The notes: generated from the letters alone by a model not told the origin. A stretch of 64,000 nucleotides of DNA from Crassaminicella indica (GCF_019203185.1 NZ_CP078093.1:124001-188000), one strand, 5' to 3'; shown: positions 32,715 through 42,203, numbered from the stretch's first letter. A program made the numbers and translations.

Positions 32715-33743
32715 ATGGATACAAAAAAAATTATTGATAAAATCGTAGCAACTTCTAATGCAAGTGTTGAGGAAATCGTAAATATATTGCATTCTCATTG
32801 TGATGATTATTTATTTGATCAAGCAGATCAAATAAGAAAAAAATACTGTGGTGATGAAATCCACTTAAGAGCTATCATTGAATTTTCGAATCACTGCCGT
32901 TGCGACTGCTCTTATTGTGGAATCAATAAGCAAAACACCACTTTATATAGATATAGAATGGAACCAGCTGAAATAATTGAGTATGTAAAAAAAGCCTATA
33001 CAGCAGGCTATAAAACCATAGTTCTTCAGTCTGGTGAAGACATGTGGTACACTAAAGAAAAAATAACTTCTATCATTAAAGCTATTAAAAAGCTTGGCGA
33101 TATTGCGATCACCTTGAGTATTGGAGAAAGAGATTATGATACTTACAAACAGTGGAGGCTAGATGGTGCAGATAGATTCCTTATAAAGCATGAAACAGCT
33201 GATGAAGCTTTATATAATTCCCTTCATCCCCATTCATCATTTAAAAATAGAATAAAGTCATTAAAATGGCTCAAGGAACTAGGCTACCAAATAGGCAGTG
33301 GCTTTATGATCGGCCTTCCTGGTCAAACATTATATACTATTGCAGAGGATATACTTCTTCTAAAAGAGTTAGATGTAGATATGGCTGGAATTGGTCCTTT
33401 TATTCCTCATCCTAAAACAAAGCTCAAAAGCTCCTCTACAGGAAGTAGCCTTCTAACTTTAAAAGCCCTTGCAATTACAAGAATTTTATTAAAAACGCCT
33501 CATTTACCTACGACTACATCATTAGAAGTAATCAATATAAAAGATAGAAAAAATGCTTTTTATACTGGTGCCAATGTAATAATGCGCAAAGTTCACCCAT
33601 ATAAATATAGAAAACTATATGAAATATATCCAAATCCATCTATTCAAGAGAAAAGTATAGAAGAAGAACGGAAAGAAATAGAAGATTATATAAAAATGCT
33701 AGGTAGAAAAGTATCTATTAGCAGAGGAGATTCATTAAAATAA
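32715..33743 (+). CDS. hydE: [FeFe]-hydrogenase maturation radical SAM enzyme HydE
   Basis: 342 residues. The radical-SAM cluster motif CX3CX2C is CRCDCSYC (Cys 61, 65, 68). HydE blocks follow: YRMEPAEIIEYVKKAYTAGY, TIVLQSGEDMWYT, SGFMIGLPGQT and DMAGIGPFIPHPKT. HydE works with HydF and HydG on the di-iron subcluster of [FeFe]-hydrogenase; none of those is in this window. ATG 32715 follows TTAGGAGGATTAT. A BioB/PylB-type relative is the main alternative, but the GIGPFIPHP block favours HydE. Confidence 0.9.
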   Translation: MDTKKIIDKIVATSNASVEEIVNILHSHCDDYLFDQADQIRKKYCGDEIHLRAIIEFSNHCRCDCSYCGINKQNTTLYRYRMEPAEIIEYVKKAYTAGYKTIVLQSGEDMWYTKEKITSIIKAIKKLGDIAITLSIGERDYDTYKQWRLDGADRFLIKHETADEALYNSLHPHSSFKNRIKSLKWLKELGYQIGSGFMIGLPGQTLYTIAEDILLLKELDVDMAGIGPFIPHPKTKLKSSSTGSSLLTLKALAITRILLKTPHLPTTTSLEVINIKDRKNAFYTGANVIMRKVHPYKYRKLYEIYPNPSIQEKSIEEERKEIEDYIKMLGRKVSISRGDSLK

Positions 33744-33762
33744 AAAATTAATTTTATACATA

Positions 33763-33798
33763 AAAATACTACTCCTATTCATTTAAGAGTAGTATTTT
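33763..33798. terminator. Terminator after hydE
   Basis: AAAATACTACTC and its complement (AGAGTAGTATTTT with a mismatch) form a stem, followed by TATATATTTTTTATT on the plus strand. Confidence 0.8.
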
Positions 33799-33826
33799 AT
33801 ATATTTTTTATTGAGCTTTAATAACA

Positions 33827-35086
33827 TTAGATCTTAATTTTAAGCTTTTGTGTTAATTTTACGCCCAATATCCCCCCTATTGTTAATGAAGGAAGGAATA
33901 CCCATCCAGATAATGACATATTCGATAATCCTGAATACAACGCTCCCACATTACATCCTAAAGCAATTCTAGCACCATATCCCATCAGCAATCCACCAAT
34001 TGCATAAAATAAAATATCCTTTAATCTAAAATCTTTTTTAAATGAAAAATGTCCTGCTAATAAAGGTGCTATCAATGCTCCTACTATTATTCCCATATTT
34101 CTCATTGAACCTGGGTCATTAAAAAATCCTGCTTCCATAGTTGCCATTCTTCCAGAGAACCATCCCCAATCAGAAACATCTATTAATCCTAATCCTTGAT
34201 AGAACCAAGCTGCCCATTGTGCAAATATTGCTGTTACTCCCCAGCTTGTTCCTGTTGTAACTAATATAGTTATAAACATAATCATCAATAATACCGCTCC
34301 AGTATAATAAGACCATCTCTTAACAAAAAATTTATGGTATGTTTCTTTGCTGAAGAATTTGTACTCTTTTGGCTCAGGCAATTCCTTTTCCCAATCAGCA
34401 TATGTTTCTAATTTTAAAGTATTTTCTTTTCTTCTCTTATCTTCATATTTCTTAGCAATAATATAAATAAATAAATATCCTAACAATGAAAGTATAATTG
34501 TTCCCATAAACCCGAAAGCATCTGGCAAATAAAGTCTTTTGTGTATATCAAAGAATATACTTTGCTTCCACCATGGCATATCATGTGCTCCCCATAATGC
34601 TCCTGTTGAGAAAAAGAATAATACAATTAATCCTCTTCCTTCTCCTTCACCCGCATCTGTTAATGTTCCTGAAGCACAGCCTCCACCTAACATCATACCA
34701 ATACCAAATAATATTCCACCTAATATAGTAGCTAAATTAGCTGGTTCAACATAATCAGAACCCGGAATTACAGGTGCTCCTGATTTAATTGCTCTATAAA
34801 ATACATCTCCTCCGTTAATATATGATCCATAATGTATTGCTGCTGTTGCTAATAATGTAATAGAAAATAAAAACATGAGTGCTTTTGTCAAACTGCTATC
34901 TCCAGTTAAATATATCTTTCTGATCCCGCCTGCAAATCCAAATCTTGATCTTTGCATAATATATCCAATAGCTAGTCCAATAACTAGATGCAGTGCTAAT
35001 CTGTAATCTTTTGCATATTGGATTGTCGCAAATATGATCATTGCTATTAAAATTCCAAATCCAATAAATACTTGGTTCTTCTTCAA
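33827..35086 (-). CDS. YeeE/YedE (TsuA)-family sulfur-compound transporter, full length
   Basis: 419-residue membrane protein with two repeats. Each half keeps its conserved cysteine block: MMLGGGCASGTLTDAGEG in the first and IALGCNVGALYSGLSNMSLSGW in the second. In YeeE (TsuA) such cysteines form a path for thiosulfate uptake. The start is TTG 35086 after AAGGGGGAAAAG. It follows the CoA-disulfide reductase gene by 76 bp containing a hairpin, so the pair likely imports and reduces sulfur species. Thiosulfate versus other sulfur or selenium compounds cannot be decided. Confidence 0.9.
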   Translation of the reverse strand: MKKNQVFIGFGILIAMIIFATIQYAKDYRLALHLVIGLAIGYIMQRSRFGFAGGIRKIYLTGDSSLTKALMFLFSITLLATAAIHYGSYINGGDVFYRAIKSGAPVIPGSDYVEPANLATILGGILFGIGMMLGGGCASGTLTDAGEGEGRGLIVLFFFSTGALWGAHDMPWWKQSIFFDIHKRLYLPDAFGFMGTIILSLLGYLFIYIIAKKYEDKRRKENTLKLETYADWEKELPEPKEYKFFSKETYHKFFVKRWSYYTGAVLLMIMFITILVTTGTSWGVTAIFAQWAAWFYQGLGLIDVSDWGWFSGRMATMEAGFFNDPGSMRNMGIIVGALIAPLLAGHFSFKKDFRLKDILFYAIGGLLMGYGARIALGCNVGALYSGLSNMSLSGWVFLPSLTIGGILGVKLTQKLKIKI

Positions 35087-35137
35087 TTTCTTTTCCCCCT
35101 TAAAATTTATTTAGTATTATAAAACATCATCTAATTA

Positions 35138-35158
35138 TTAGGGGCATTAAGCCCCTAA
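35138..35158 (-). other. Intercistronic hairpin
   Basis: TTAGGGGC and GCCCCTAA form a perfect 8-bp stem with a 5-nt loop between the reductase and transporter genes. No T-run follows. Confidence 0.55.
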
Positions 35159-35162
35159 GCTT

Positions 35163-36863
35163 TTATTCAAAATTGTAATCTGTAACAATCATTTTTCTGT
35201 CAGTTGTTTTATCATTGAAATACTCATAGAAAGATAATCCTAAGAATCCACCTGATATATTATAAACATTTTCAAATCCTAAATTTTGAAGTGCTAATAC
35301 TGCATTATAGCTTCTTTGTCCACTTCTGCAATGTAAGTAGATTGGCTCATCCTTTGGAATTTCATCTAATCGATCTCTGATTTCACTAAGAGGCAAGTTT
35401 TTAGCTCCTATAATATGACTCTCATCATATTCATCTTTCTCTCTTACATCTATAATATAAGCACCACTTTCAACTAAACCTCTTACATCTGCTTCACGTA
35501 CTTGTCTAAAGTCTCCATGCAATAAATTAGAAGCTACATATCCTGCAAAATTCACCACATCTTTAGCTGTTCCAAATGGTGGCGCATAACATAATTCTAA
35601 ATCTCTTAAATGGTTTACAGTTGCTCCAAATTTAATAGCTGTGGCAATAACATCTATTCTCTTATCTACATTTCCTTTACCAATCGCTTGCGCACCTAAT
35701 ATTTTTCCTGTTGGTATTTCATATATTAATTTAAAGTGAACTTGTTCACATTCAGGCATTAATCCCACTTTATCCCCTGGAATTACCTTCACTACATCAT
35801 ATTGAATATTTAAGTTAAGAGCTTTAATCAACCCTTCGTTTAAGCCTGTAGCAGCTCCATTATAATCAAATACCTTAATAACAGATGATCCAATAAATCC
35901 TGTATTAGCTATTGGTCTTCCATGAATATGATCTGCTACTGCTCTAGCTTGCTTTTGAGCAGGTCCTGCCAATGGCAATTTTGTCATAGAGTTTGTTAAT
36001 GCATGGTATACTTCAATAGCATCTCCTACTGCATAAATGTCTTTATCATTTGTTCTATAATTTTGGTCTACTTTAATAGCACCTGTTTGTCCTAGTTCTA
36101 GCCCTGCTGCTACAGCTAAATCAGTTTCTGGAGTTACACCAATTGCCATAACTACTGCTTCAGCATCTATTTTCTTTCCAGATTCTAAAACAACTGTATT
36201 TTTTTCAAAAGAGCTTACTTTATCTCCTACAATTAGATTGATACCATGATCATATAGCTCTTTGTGTAGAATCTGCACCATATCATAATCAAATGGTTTC
36301 ATTATTTGAGGCATAGCTTCAATTAGAGTTACATTATATCCTGCTTCCTTTAAATTTTCAGCAACTTCAACTCCAATGAATCCTCCACCTATTACGGATA
36401 CATTTTTAGTTTCCATATTTTTTACAAATTTATTTAATTTTTCAATATCTACAACATTTCTTACTGTGAATATATTAGCATTTTCAATTCCTGGAATTGG
36501 TGGAACAATAGGTCTTGCTCCTGGAGATAATATTAATTTATCGTATGATTCACGGTACTCTTCTCCAGTTAATACATTTTTAACTGTTACTTCTTTCTTT
36601 TCTCTGTCAATAGCTATTACTTCATTATTTACTCTAGCCTCTATTCTGTATTGTTTTAAGAATTTCTCTGGCTGCATAAGCACTAAGTCATCACTATCTG
36701 CTACTGTTCCACTTAAATGATAAGGCAAACAACAGTTTGAGAAGGATACGTGAGGTCCTTTTTCAAACATAATTATTTTGTCCTCTTCGCTAAGTCTTCT
36801 TAATCTAGCTGCTGTAGATGCACCACCAGCTACTCCACCAACTATTAAAAATTTTCTACTCAT
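35163..36863 (-). CDS. CoA-disulfide reductase fused to a rhodanese domain
   Basis: 566-residue FAD flavoprotein. The FAD motif is VGGVAGGASTAARLRR; the single redox cysteine is Cys44 in SFSNCCLPY, where a second Cys stands in the usual Gly position. The NAD(P) motif is VSVIGGGFIGVEVAENL. The C-terminal rhodanese domain (about 465-555) has its catalytic Cys in LHCRSGQRS. Such fusions reduce CoA persulfide or polysulfide, tying sulfane sulfur to NAD(P)H. ATG 36863 follows GGAGGAGTAA formed by the end of the AGCS-like gene, 2 bp upstream. Confidence 0.93.
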   Translation of the reverse strand: MSRKFLIVGGVAGGASTAARLRRLSEEDKIIMFEKGPHVSFSNCCLPYHLSGTVADSDDLVLMQPEKFLKQYRIEARVNNEVIAIDREKKEVTVKNVLTGEEYRESYDKLILSPGARPIVPPIPGIENANIFTVRNVVDIEKLNKFVKNMETKNVSVIGGGFIGVEVAENLKEAGYNVTLIEAMPQIMKPFDYDMVQILHKELYDHGINLIVGDKVSSFEKNTVVLESGKKIDAEAVVMAIGVTPETDLAVAAGLELGQTGAIKVDQNYRTNDKDIYAVGDAIEVYHALTNSMTKLPLAGPAQKQARAVADHIHGRPIANTGFIGSSVIKVFDYNGAATGLNEGLIKALNLNIQYDVVKVIPGDKVGLMPECEQVHFKLIYEIPTGKILGAQAIGKGNVDKRIDVIATAIKFGATVNHLRDLELCYAPPFGTAKDVVNFAGYVASNLLHGDFRQVREADVRGLVESGAYIIDVREKDEYDESHIIGAKNLPLSEIRDRLDEIPKDEPIYLHCRSGQRSYNAVLALQNLGFENVYNISGGFLGLSFYEYFNDKTTDRKMIVTDYNFE

Positions 36864-36865
36864 AT

Positions 36866-38182
36866 TTACTCCTCCATAATCTTAAATTTTTTTATATATT
36901 TCATAACAAAAATAAGCATTGCTATAACATTTAAAGAAGCTACTATAAACATCAACAAATCTGCTGCATCAAAAATCACATCAAAGTTCGAAATACTAAG
37001 TATTCCAGATAAAGTTATTAATGTTATATAAAATAAAATTCTTTTATTTTGGCTTATATACATAGTTTTATTAAGAAAGTGAAATGCTCCTAATACTGTT
37101 GTTAAGCCAGATAAAATAAAGAAAATTATCACAATTGCACTCCCTAAATATCCTGTTACAGAAGCTACACTTGTAAAATAACCTGAAATTCTTTCAAAGC
37201 CATATTTCGTTAGCTTTATATTCTCCAAGTTATATCGTCCATACATAAATACATATGATGTTATGATAACAGCTATAAATGTTGTAATAATCGTTGATAT
37301 AGTTTGAAGCAAAGCTTCTCTTCTTGGAGAATTTTTAGCATCTGCACTTGCTAATGCACTAGTCCCTAAGCCCGTTTCACTTATTTGTATAATTCTTTGA
37401 AATCCTGTGATAAGACCTATTGGTATGCCAATAGAGGCTGATCTAAACTTTAGAAAGTCTTTCCAAATCAAGGATAGATACTCAGGAACAAATTCTACTG
37501 TTGAAAATAAAAATACAACAAAAAACATAGTATAAAATAAAATGATTAAAGATATCATAGATCCTAAAGTATTGATAAAAAGTTTATGGCTTTTTGTTAT
37601 GACTATAATAGACATAGCTGTGATCAATGGCAATATGATATAAAGCAACAATCCAATCTGAGTAAATTCATATTTGAAATTTTCCTTAAAAAATATCTTG
37701 ATCACACTCTGTATTCCAGTTAATTGAAATCCTACAAAACCAAAGGAATATAGTGTAACTAAACATATAGTATACACAGTTCCTGCTTTTTTATTCAAAT
37801 TATAATCTATAAAATCTCTAGGCGTCTTTTTGGTTACTTGAGAAAATAATACCTCTGAATATGTTAATGGAACTAATAAAAGCATTCCTATAATAACCCA
37901 TAAAACAATGCTCTCTCCTCCAATACCATTATTCGATGTTTTCCACATGGCTGTTAAGACACCAATAATAGCACCTGTTCCAATTTTAGATGATAAAGAT
38001 ATAGAAAGAGCGCTTTTCATTTTTGAAAATTCCCACTCAGCTTTATCCTTTTCACTTATAACTGTCAGAAATTTTATCATTCTATAAGTTACAAATCCCC
38101 CTGCAATTATAAGAAGTGGCAAAAATACGTTCCACAAACAACCATTTAATTTGTTAATTATTTGACCGAATTCCTTTACTAT
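36866..38182 (-). CDS. AGCS-like (sodium:alanine symporter-like) carrier
   Basis: About 439 residues with 10-11 membrane segments. A divergent AGCS pattern is seen: LSISLSSKIGTGAIIGVLTAMW resembles the SSVGTGNIAGVATA block, and ETGLGTSALASADAKNSPRREALLQ the GLGSAPIAHAAAK block. It probably carries an amino acid with Na+; being co-transcribed with a polysulfide reductase, cystine or a sulfur amino acid is possible. No standard start fits: the excellent GGAGGAGGTGAT is followed by TGT-ATA (38182). TTG 38203 would place that site inside the gene. An inverted-repeat element abuts the gene upstream. Confidence 0.75.
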   Translation of the reverse strand: MVKEFGQIINKLNGCLWNVFLPLLIIAGGFVTYRMIKFLTVISEKDKAEWEFSKMKSALSISLSSKIGTGAIIGVLTAMWKTSNNGIGGESIVLWVIIGMLLLVPLTYSEVLFSQVTKKTPRDFIDYNLNKKAGTVYTICLVTLYSFGFVGFQLTGIQSVIKIFFKENFKYEFTQIGLLLYIILPLITAMSIIVITKSHKLFINTLGSMISLIILFYTMFFVVFLFSTVEFVPEYLSLIWKDFLKFRSASIGIPIGLITGFQRIIQISETGLGTSALASADAKNSPRREALLQTISTIITTFIAVIITSYVFMYGRYNLENIKLTKYGFERISGYFTSVASVTGYLGSAIVIIFFILSGLTTVLGAFHFLNKTMYISQNKRILFYITLITLSGILSISNFDVIFDAADLLMFIVASLNVIAMLIFVMKYIKKFKIMEE

Positions 38183-38217
38183 ACAATCACCTCCTCCAGT
38201 CAACTTTAAATTTCATG

Positions 38218-38431
38218 CTTCAAAATGAAATATAAAAGATACTTCATTCCAGATAACTTTTGAAAAAACAAAACTTCATTCCATGAAAAAATACTAAACC
38301 TTCAAAACTCACTTCGTTCAAACAATGAAGGTTATTAACGTATTTTTTATGAAATTTCAGTAAGTTTTTTTACAAAAGTTATCGAAGTCATTCACTTATC
38401 TTTATATATTTCTTTTTTTATGTTGAAGTTG
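38218..38431. repeat. 214-bp inverted-repeat element, copy 2 (MITE-like)
   Basis: Reverse complement of 11523-11738 with few differences, from CTTCAAAATGAAATATAAA to TTTTTTATGTTGAAGTTG. It fills most of the gap between the AGCS-like gene and the LysR gene, so it may carry or disrupt promoters of either. Confidence 0.87.
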
Positions 38432-38648
38432 GATCCTTATATAAATAAAAACTATAGTATTTCGTTTGTTAATTTTCTATCAATTAGATTATAATATATC
38501 CTCTGCTTTTTTTATAATAACCAAATGTTATATACTATAACACTTTCTTATATGAATCTCTTTTGTTTAAATGTGTTTATTTTTGGGTATCATAGTGATA
38601 TAATAGCTATATCTTTAACAATTTTTATAGCTTTGAGGATGTGAACAC

Positions 38649-39539
38649 ATGAATCTTCAATATCTACGTTCATTTTATATGACGGTAAAATGCAACAGCA
38701 TATCAAAAGCTGCAAAAACTCTTCATCTTACCCAACCAGGATTAAGTCTACAACTTCAAAATCTAGAAAAAGAACTCGGCGCTAATCTTTTAATACGAAG
38801 TAATAAAGGAGTAGAATTAACAGAAGAGGGAAAAGTAGTATTCAATTATGCAGATACCTTACTATCCATTCAAGGAAATATAGAGAGGGATTTAAAAAAT
38901 TTACAGCAGGATCAGCCACAGCTAATGATTGGTTCGTGTAAAAGCGTAGGAGACTATGCACTTCCTTGTAGTATTTACACCTTTAAACAGCTTCATAAAG
39001 AAGTAGATATCAATCTAGAGGTAACTAGCTCTGCTGAAGTTATTGAAAATCTTCGTCAGCATACTATTAATATTGGAATCATTCAACATAATCCAAAAGC
39101 AAATGATATTATTACACAAACTATAGTTTCTGACGAATTGCTTTTAGTAGGAAATTGTCATGATTCTCCAAAACAGATTTCTTTAGAAGAACTAAAAGAA
39201 ATCCCTTTGATTTTACGTGAAAAGAATTCTGGAACAAGATACTTAGTAGAAGAAGCCTTAGAAAAAAAAGGAATTGACTTGAAAGATCTGAATGTCATTT
39301 ATAATCTAAATTCTTTAGAAGCTATAAAATCTTCTATTCTTGCAGGGAAAGGATTTTCTTTTTTACCAAAGTTAATTATCCAGCAAGAACTGAAAGACTC
39401 TAGCATCAAACCAGTTTTAGTAGAGGATCTAACTATTCATTTTGATTACTACATCGCTTCAAGAAAAAAATACAAATTCACAAAATACGAGCAAATGTTT
39501 GTAGATTTTATTATATCTCACAAAAGAGGATTTTGCTAA
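38649..39539 (+). CDS. LysR-family transcriptional regulator
   Basis: 296 residues. N-terminal winged helix (MNLQYLRSFYMTVKCNSISK, then LHLTQPGLSLQLQNLEKELG), followed by the two-lobed inducer domain. It resembles the CysL/selenium-sulfur group only by context. ATG 38649 lies after GAGGATGTGAACAC. It is divergent from the AGCS-like/reductase/YeeE genes and convergent with the split YeeE-TusA genes, so it probably controls one or both sulfur gene sets. The effector is unknown. Confidence 0.92.
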   Translation: MNLQYLRSFYMTVKCNSISKAAKTLHLTQPGLSLQLQNLEKELGANLLIRSNKGVELTEEGKVVFNYADTLLSIQGNIERDLKNLQQDQPQLMIGSCKSVGDYALPCSIYTFKQLHKEVDINLEVTSSAEVIENLRQHTINIGIIQHNPKANDIITQTIVSDELLLVGNCHDSPKQISLEELKEIPLILREKNSGTRYLVEEALEKKGIDLKDLNVIYNLNSLEAIKSSILAGKGFSFLPKLIIQQELKDSSIKPVLVEDLTIHFDYYIASRKKYKFTKYEQMFVDFIISHKRGFC

Positions 39540-39573
39540 AAAAAGGAAGACAACCGTCCTCCTTTTTTTATAG
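39537..39573. terminator. Bidirectional terminator between LysR and the YeeE C-half gene
   Basis: AAAAAAAGGAAGAC and GTCCTCCTTTTTTT form a stem with a 4-nt loop and T-runs on both strands. Confidence 0.85.
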
Positions 39574-40095
39574 CAAAAATCTAATCAAAATTTTACTTCC
39601 TATCCATGCCCCAAATATAGCAAAAATTCCAAAAAACCAAGCATGTAAAGAAAAAGATGGAATACCACTAAAAAAGGCACCTATATTGCACCCAAACGCA
39701 AGTCTTGTACCATACCCCATTATGATTCCACCAAAAAGAGCAAAGATAAATTGTCTTTTATTCTTTATTTTTTTCCATTTAAATTGAGATGCTAACAACG
39801 TTGCAATTAAAGAACCTACTATCACACCCATATTTAAAATTGTGTATTGATTAATAAATACATGATCATTTGAAATCACAGGAGCATAATAATATTTAAA
39901 ATGATCAAAATACTCCCAACGCAGTGGTTCTAATCCAAACCACTCCAAAATCCCAACACCCCACAGTAAAAAACCACTAGTAATCTGCCAGCTTATCCCA
40001 CTTACAGCCAACAGCATAACATTTATAAATCCTAATAAAATTCCTCCTACCCAATAAGGCCAAGGCTTTTTTAGCCATGTCACAATGGGCTTCAT
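39568..40095 (-). CDS. YeeE/YedE-family protein, C-terminal half only
   Basis: 175 residues with about four to five membrane segments, equivalent to the second repeat of the 33827-35086 protein: FALFGGIIMGYGTRLAFGCNIGAFFSGIPSFSLHAWFFG aligns with its ALGCNVGALYSG block (shown in part). It contains one conserved cysteine motif and must pair with the N-half encoded at 40353-41045. ATG 40095 follows AGGAGGAGATTTG. It lies 11 bp after tusA. Confidence 0.88.
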   Translation of the reverse strand: MKPIVTWLKKPWPYWVGGILLGFINVMLLAVSGISWQITSGFLLWGVGILEWFGLEPLRWEYFDHFKYYYAPVISNDHVFINQYTILNMGVIVGSLIATLLASQFKWKKIKNKRQFIFALFGGIIMGYGTRLAFGCNIGAFFSGIPSFSLHAWFFGIFAIFGAWIGSKILIRFLL

Positions 40096-40106
40096 CAAAT
40101 CTCCTC

Positions 40107-40340
40107 CTATTTTTCTTTTATCTTTTCAATATAAATTTCCCATTCTCCATCTTCTGCTTCAACTATTTCTACTGGATATTGATTCTTTACTGCCCATTCC
40201 TTTATATTAATTCCAACGCAGCTATGATCAGAACGTATAATCACAACATCTCCCGGCTCCATTGTTTTTAACTCCTTCATGGCTTTCAGCAAAGGAACAG
40301 GACATAGTTCACATAAACAATCAATTTCTCTTACTGCCAT
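40107..40340 (-). CDS. TusA/SirA-family sulfur carrier protein
   Basis: 77-residue cytosolic sulfur carrier. Cys13 in LCPVPLLKAMKEL is the conserved persulfide-forming residue; two further cysteines (8 and 10) precede it. The GDVVIIRSDHS block is typical. ATG 40340 lies 12 bp after the YeeE N-half gene. Being placed between the halves of a YeeE transporter suggests it takes sulfur from the channel, as TsuB does with TsuA. Confidence 0.93.
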   Translation of the reverse strand: MAVREIDCLCELCPVPLLKAMKELKTMEPGDVVIIRSDHSCVGINIKEWAVKNQYPVEIVEAEDGEWEIYIEKIKEK

Positions 40341-40352
40341 ACATTGCCTCCA

Positions 40353-41045
40353 TTATATATCTTTTCTATATTTATTTTCATACCAAATTGCCAGTACGTA
40401 CAAGCCAAATAATACCATTAGTTGTACAAGCACAACAATTTTAAAATCAAAATATTCAAGGAAATAAATAGTCTTTGCATTATAAATGATGTGCTGATAC
40501 CAAAAGTCATAATGCTTTGCTCCTAAAACAGTTCCAATCAAAAAACCAAAAAGAACAATCCATTGTAGTGCATGTCCTTCACCAATTCGCATCAATACAC
40601 CTGAACTACATCCCCCTGCAATGACCATTCCCACTCCAAATAAAAAAGCACCTATAATCACATGAATTCCTACAGAACTAACAGCTCCTGGAATGAGATC
40701 ATACTCAATAGTGTTTTTTTGAATATAGTTGTACTGAATTACAGCAAAGCCAATAGTACTCACCATCATTGCTAGCAGCATGCCTCTTAATAATCTTGTA
40801 TTGCCTGTAAGAAATGGATCTCGAAATGCTGATGCAAAACAAAATCGAGAATATCGAAGAACAACTCCGATGCCAATTCCAAAAATCCAACATACAGCTA
40901 ATCTGTACTCCTTTTGCCACAATTCTGCACATAGAATTATTGCACAAAATAGAAAAAATATTCCAAGAAAAATTTGAGTTTTCTTAGTCTTTTTTGTTCT
41001 ATTACGTCTTTCAATTAACCTAGCCATTTCATTTGACAAGATCAC
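40353..41045 (-). CDS. YeeE/YedE-family protein, N-terminal half only
   Basis: 230 residues with about five membrane segments, equivalent to the first repeat of the full-length YeeE: RYSRFCFASAFRDPFLTG and MVIAGGCSSGVLMRIGEGH match the corresponding QRSRFGFAGG and LGGGCASGTL blocks. It ends where the full-length protein has its cytoplasmic linker. GTG 41045 follows AAAGGATGAT. First gene of a three-gene unit N-half, tusA, C-half. Confidence 0.88.
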   Translation of the reverse strand: MILSNEMARLIERRNRTKKTKKTQIFLGIFFLFCAIILCAELWQKEYRLAVCWIFGIGIGVVLRYSRFCFASAFRDPFLTGNTRLLRGMLLAMMVSTIGFAVIQYNYIQKNTIEYDLIPGAVSSVGIHVIIGAFLFGVGMVIAGGCSSGVLMRIGEGHALQWIVLFGFLIGTVLGAKHYDFWYQHIIYNAKTIYFLEYFDFKIVVLVQLMVLFGLYVLAIWYENKYRKDI

Positions 41046-41146
41046 ATCATCCTTTTAAATAAACATTTTTATTGTAAATCCATTATTTCGTTTACATAAT
41101 TATATATCATACTATCTATCAAAACAAGAATATCATTTTCTTTTCC

Positions 41147-42004
41147 TTATAATTCTTCTTTTGTATAATATACTATTCCTATTGAACCCGGTCCAACATG
41201 TGTACCTATCACAGGTCCAATAGAACATATAAACACAGCTTTTCCAATTTTTTCTTCGATCTTTTTAGCAAATTTTTTTGCTTCTTCCTCACAATTAATA
41301 TGATGGACAATTACATCACCTAATCCACAGCTTTTAATATTTTCTAAAAATATATCTATCATTTTTTCTAATGCGCGTTTTTTTGTCCTCACTTTACTAA
41401 AAACATTAGTTTTCCCATCTGTTACAGTAAGAATAGGCTTAATTTGAAAAATAGATCCTATTAGCGCTTTGGCAGTCCCTATCCTGCCACCTTTTTTTAA
41501 ATACTCCAACGTATCTGGTATAAAAATAAATCTACTTCTTTTTATATTTTTCTTCACTGCTTCTACAACCTCTTGAAGAGACTTACCTTCTTTTGCTGCC
41601 TTTGCTGCTGCAAGCACAGCATATCCAAGCTGCATACTATTTGATCTAGAATCTATAATTTCAATTTTTGCTTTAGGATATTTCTCAAGAATCATATTCT
41701 TTGCTAGTCCAGCAGTGGAATAAGTACCACTCATATCAGAAGAAATGAATATTCCCACAATATCATTATTTTCTTTTACATTTTTTTCAAATACTTTATA
41801 AAATTCATCTACAGTAGGCTGAGATGAAGTTGGTATTTTTTTACTTTTTTCTAATTTTTCATAAAATCTATCATTACTAATATTCACTTCTTTAAATACC
41901 TCATCTTCAAAAATAATACTCAATGAAACTGTCGAAATATCATATTCCTTTTTTAAATTTTCTGGAATATAAGATGTACTATCAGTAATTATTTTAATAG
42001 TCAT
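41147..42004 (-). CDS. DegV-family fatty-acid-binding protein
   Basis: 285 residues. DegV (FakB-like) proteins hold a fatty acid for phosphorylation by FakA. Marks are IITDSTSYIPENL, TSSQPTVDEF, the SSDMSGTYSTAGLA block, DSRSNSMQLGYAV, LEYLKKGGRIGTAKALIG and IGPVIGTHVGPGSIG. ATG at 42004 (MTIKIITDS) follows AAAGGTGATG; an upstream reading from 42016 would cover that site. It follows glgP but is separated by a terminator. Confidence 0.93.
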   Translation of the reverse strand: MTIKIITDSTSYIPENLKKEYDISTVSLSIIFEDEVFKEVNISNDRFYEKLEKSKKIPTSSQPTVDEFYKVFEKNVKENNDIVGIFISSDMSGTYSTAGLAKNMILEKYPKAKIEIIDSRSNSMQLGYAVLAAAKAAKEGKSLQEVVEAVKKNIKRSRFIFIPDTLEYLKKGGRIGTAKALIGSIFQIKPILTVTDGKTNVFSKVRTKKRALEKMIDIFLENIKSCGLGDVIVHHINCEEEAKKFAKKIEEKIGKAVFICSIGPVIGTHVGPGSIGIVYYTKEEL

Positions 42005-42170
42005 TTTAATCATCACCTTTCCTAATTATTACATCTATTCTATAAGATAAACAACATCAACATTAAAAAAGGAATTATTTATCTATATAAAAAATTATAT
42101 AGAATTCATCTTATAATTTCTAGCATCTTTCATCACAATTTATGAATCATGATTAAACAAACTTAAAAAT

Positions 42171-42203
42171 AAGCACTATGAATTTTATCTTTTCATAGTG
42201 CTT
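42171..42203 (-). terminator. Terminator of the maltodextrin operon
   Basis: AAGCACTATGAA and TTCATAGTGCTT form a perfect 12-bp stem followed by ATTTTTAAG on the minus strand, 21 bp after the glgP stop. Confidence 0.9.

Noticed and set aside
42030-42130. Third copy of the inverted-repeat element, suggested by AACAACATCAACATTAAAAAAG
   Set aside because: Only about 20 bases resemble the element end; the internal sequence and the other end do not match.
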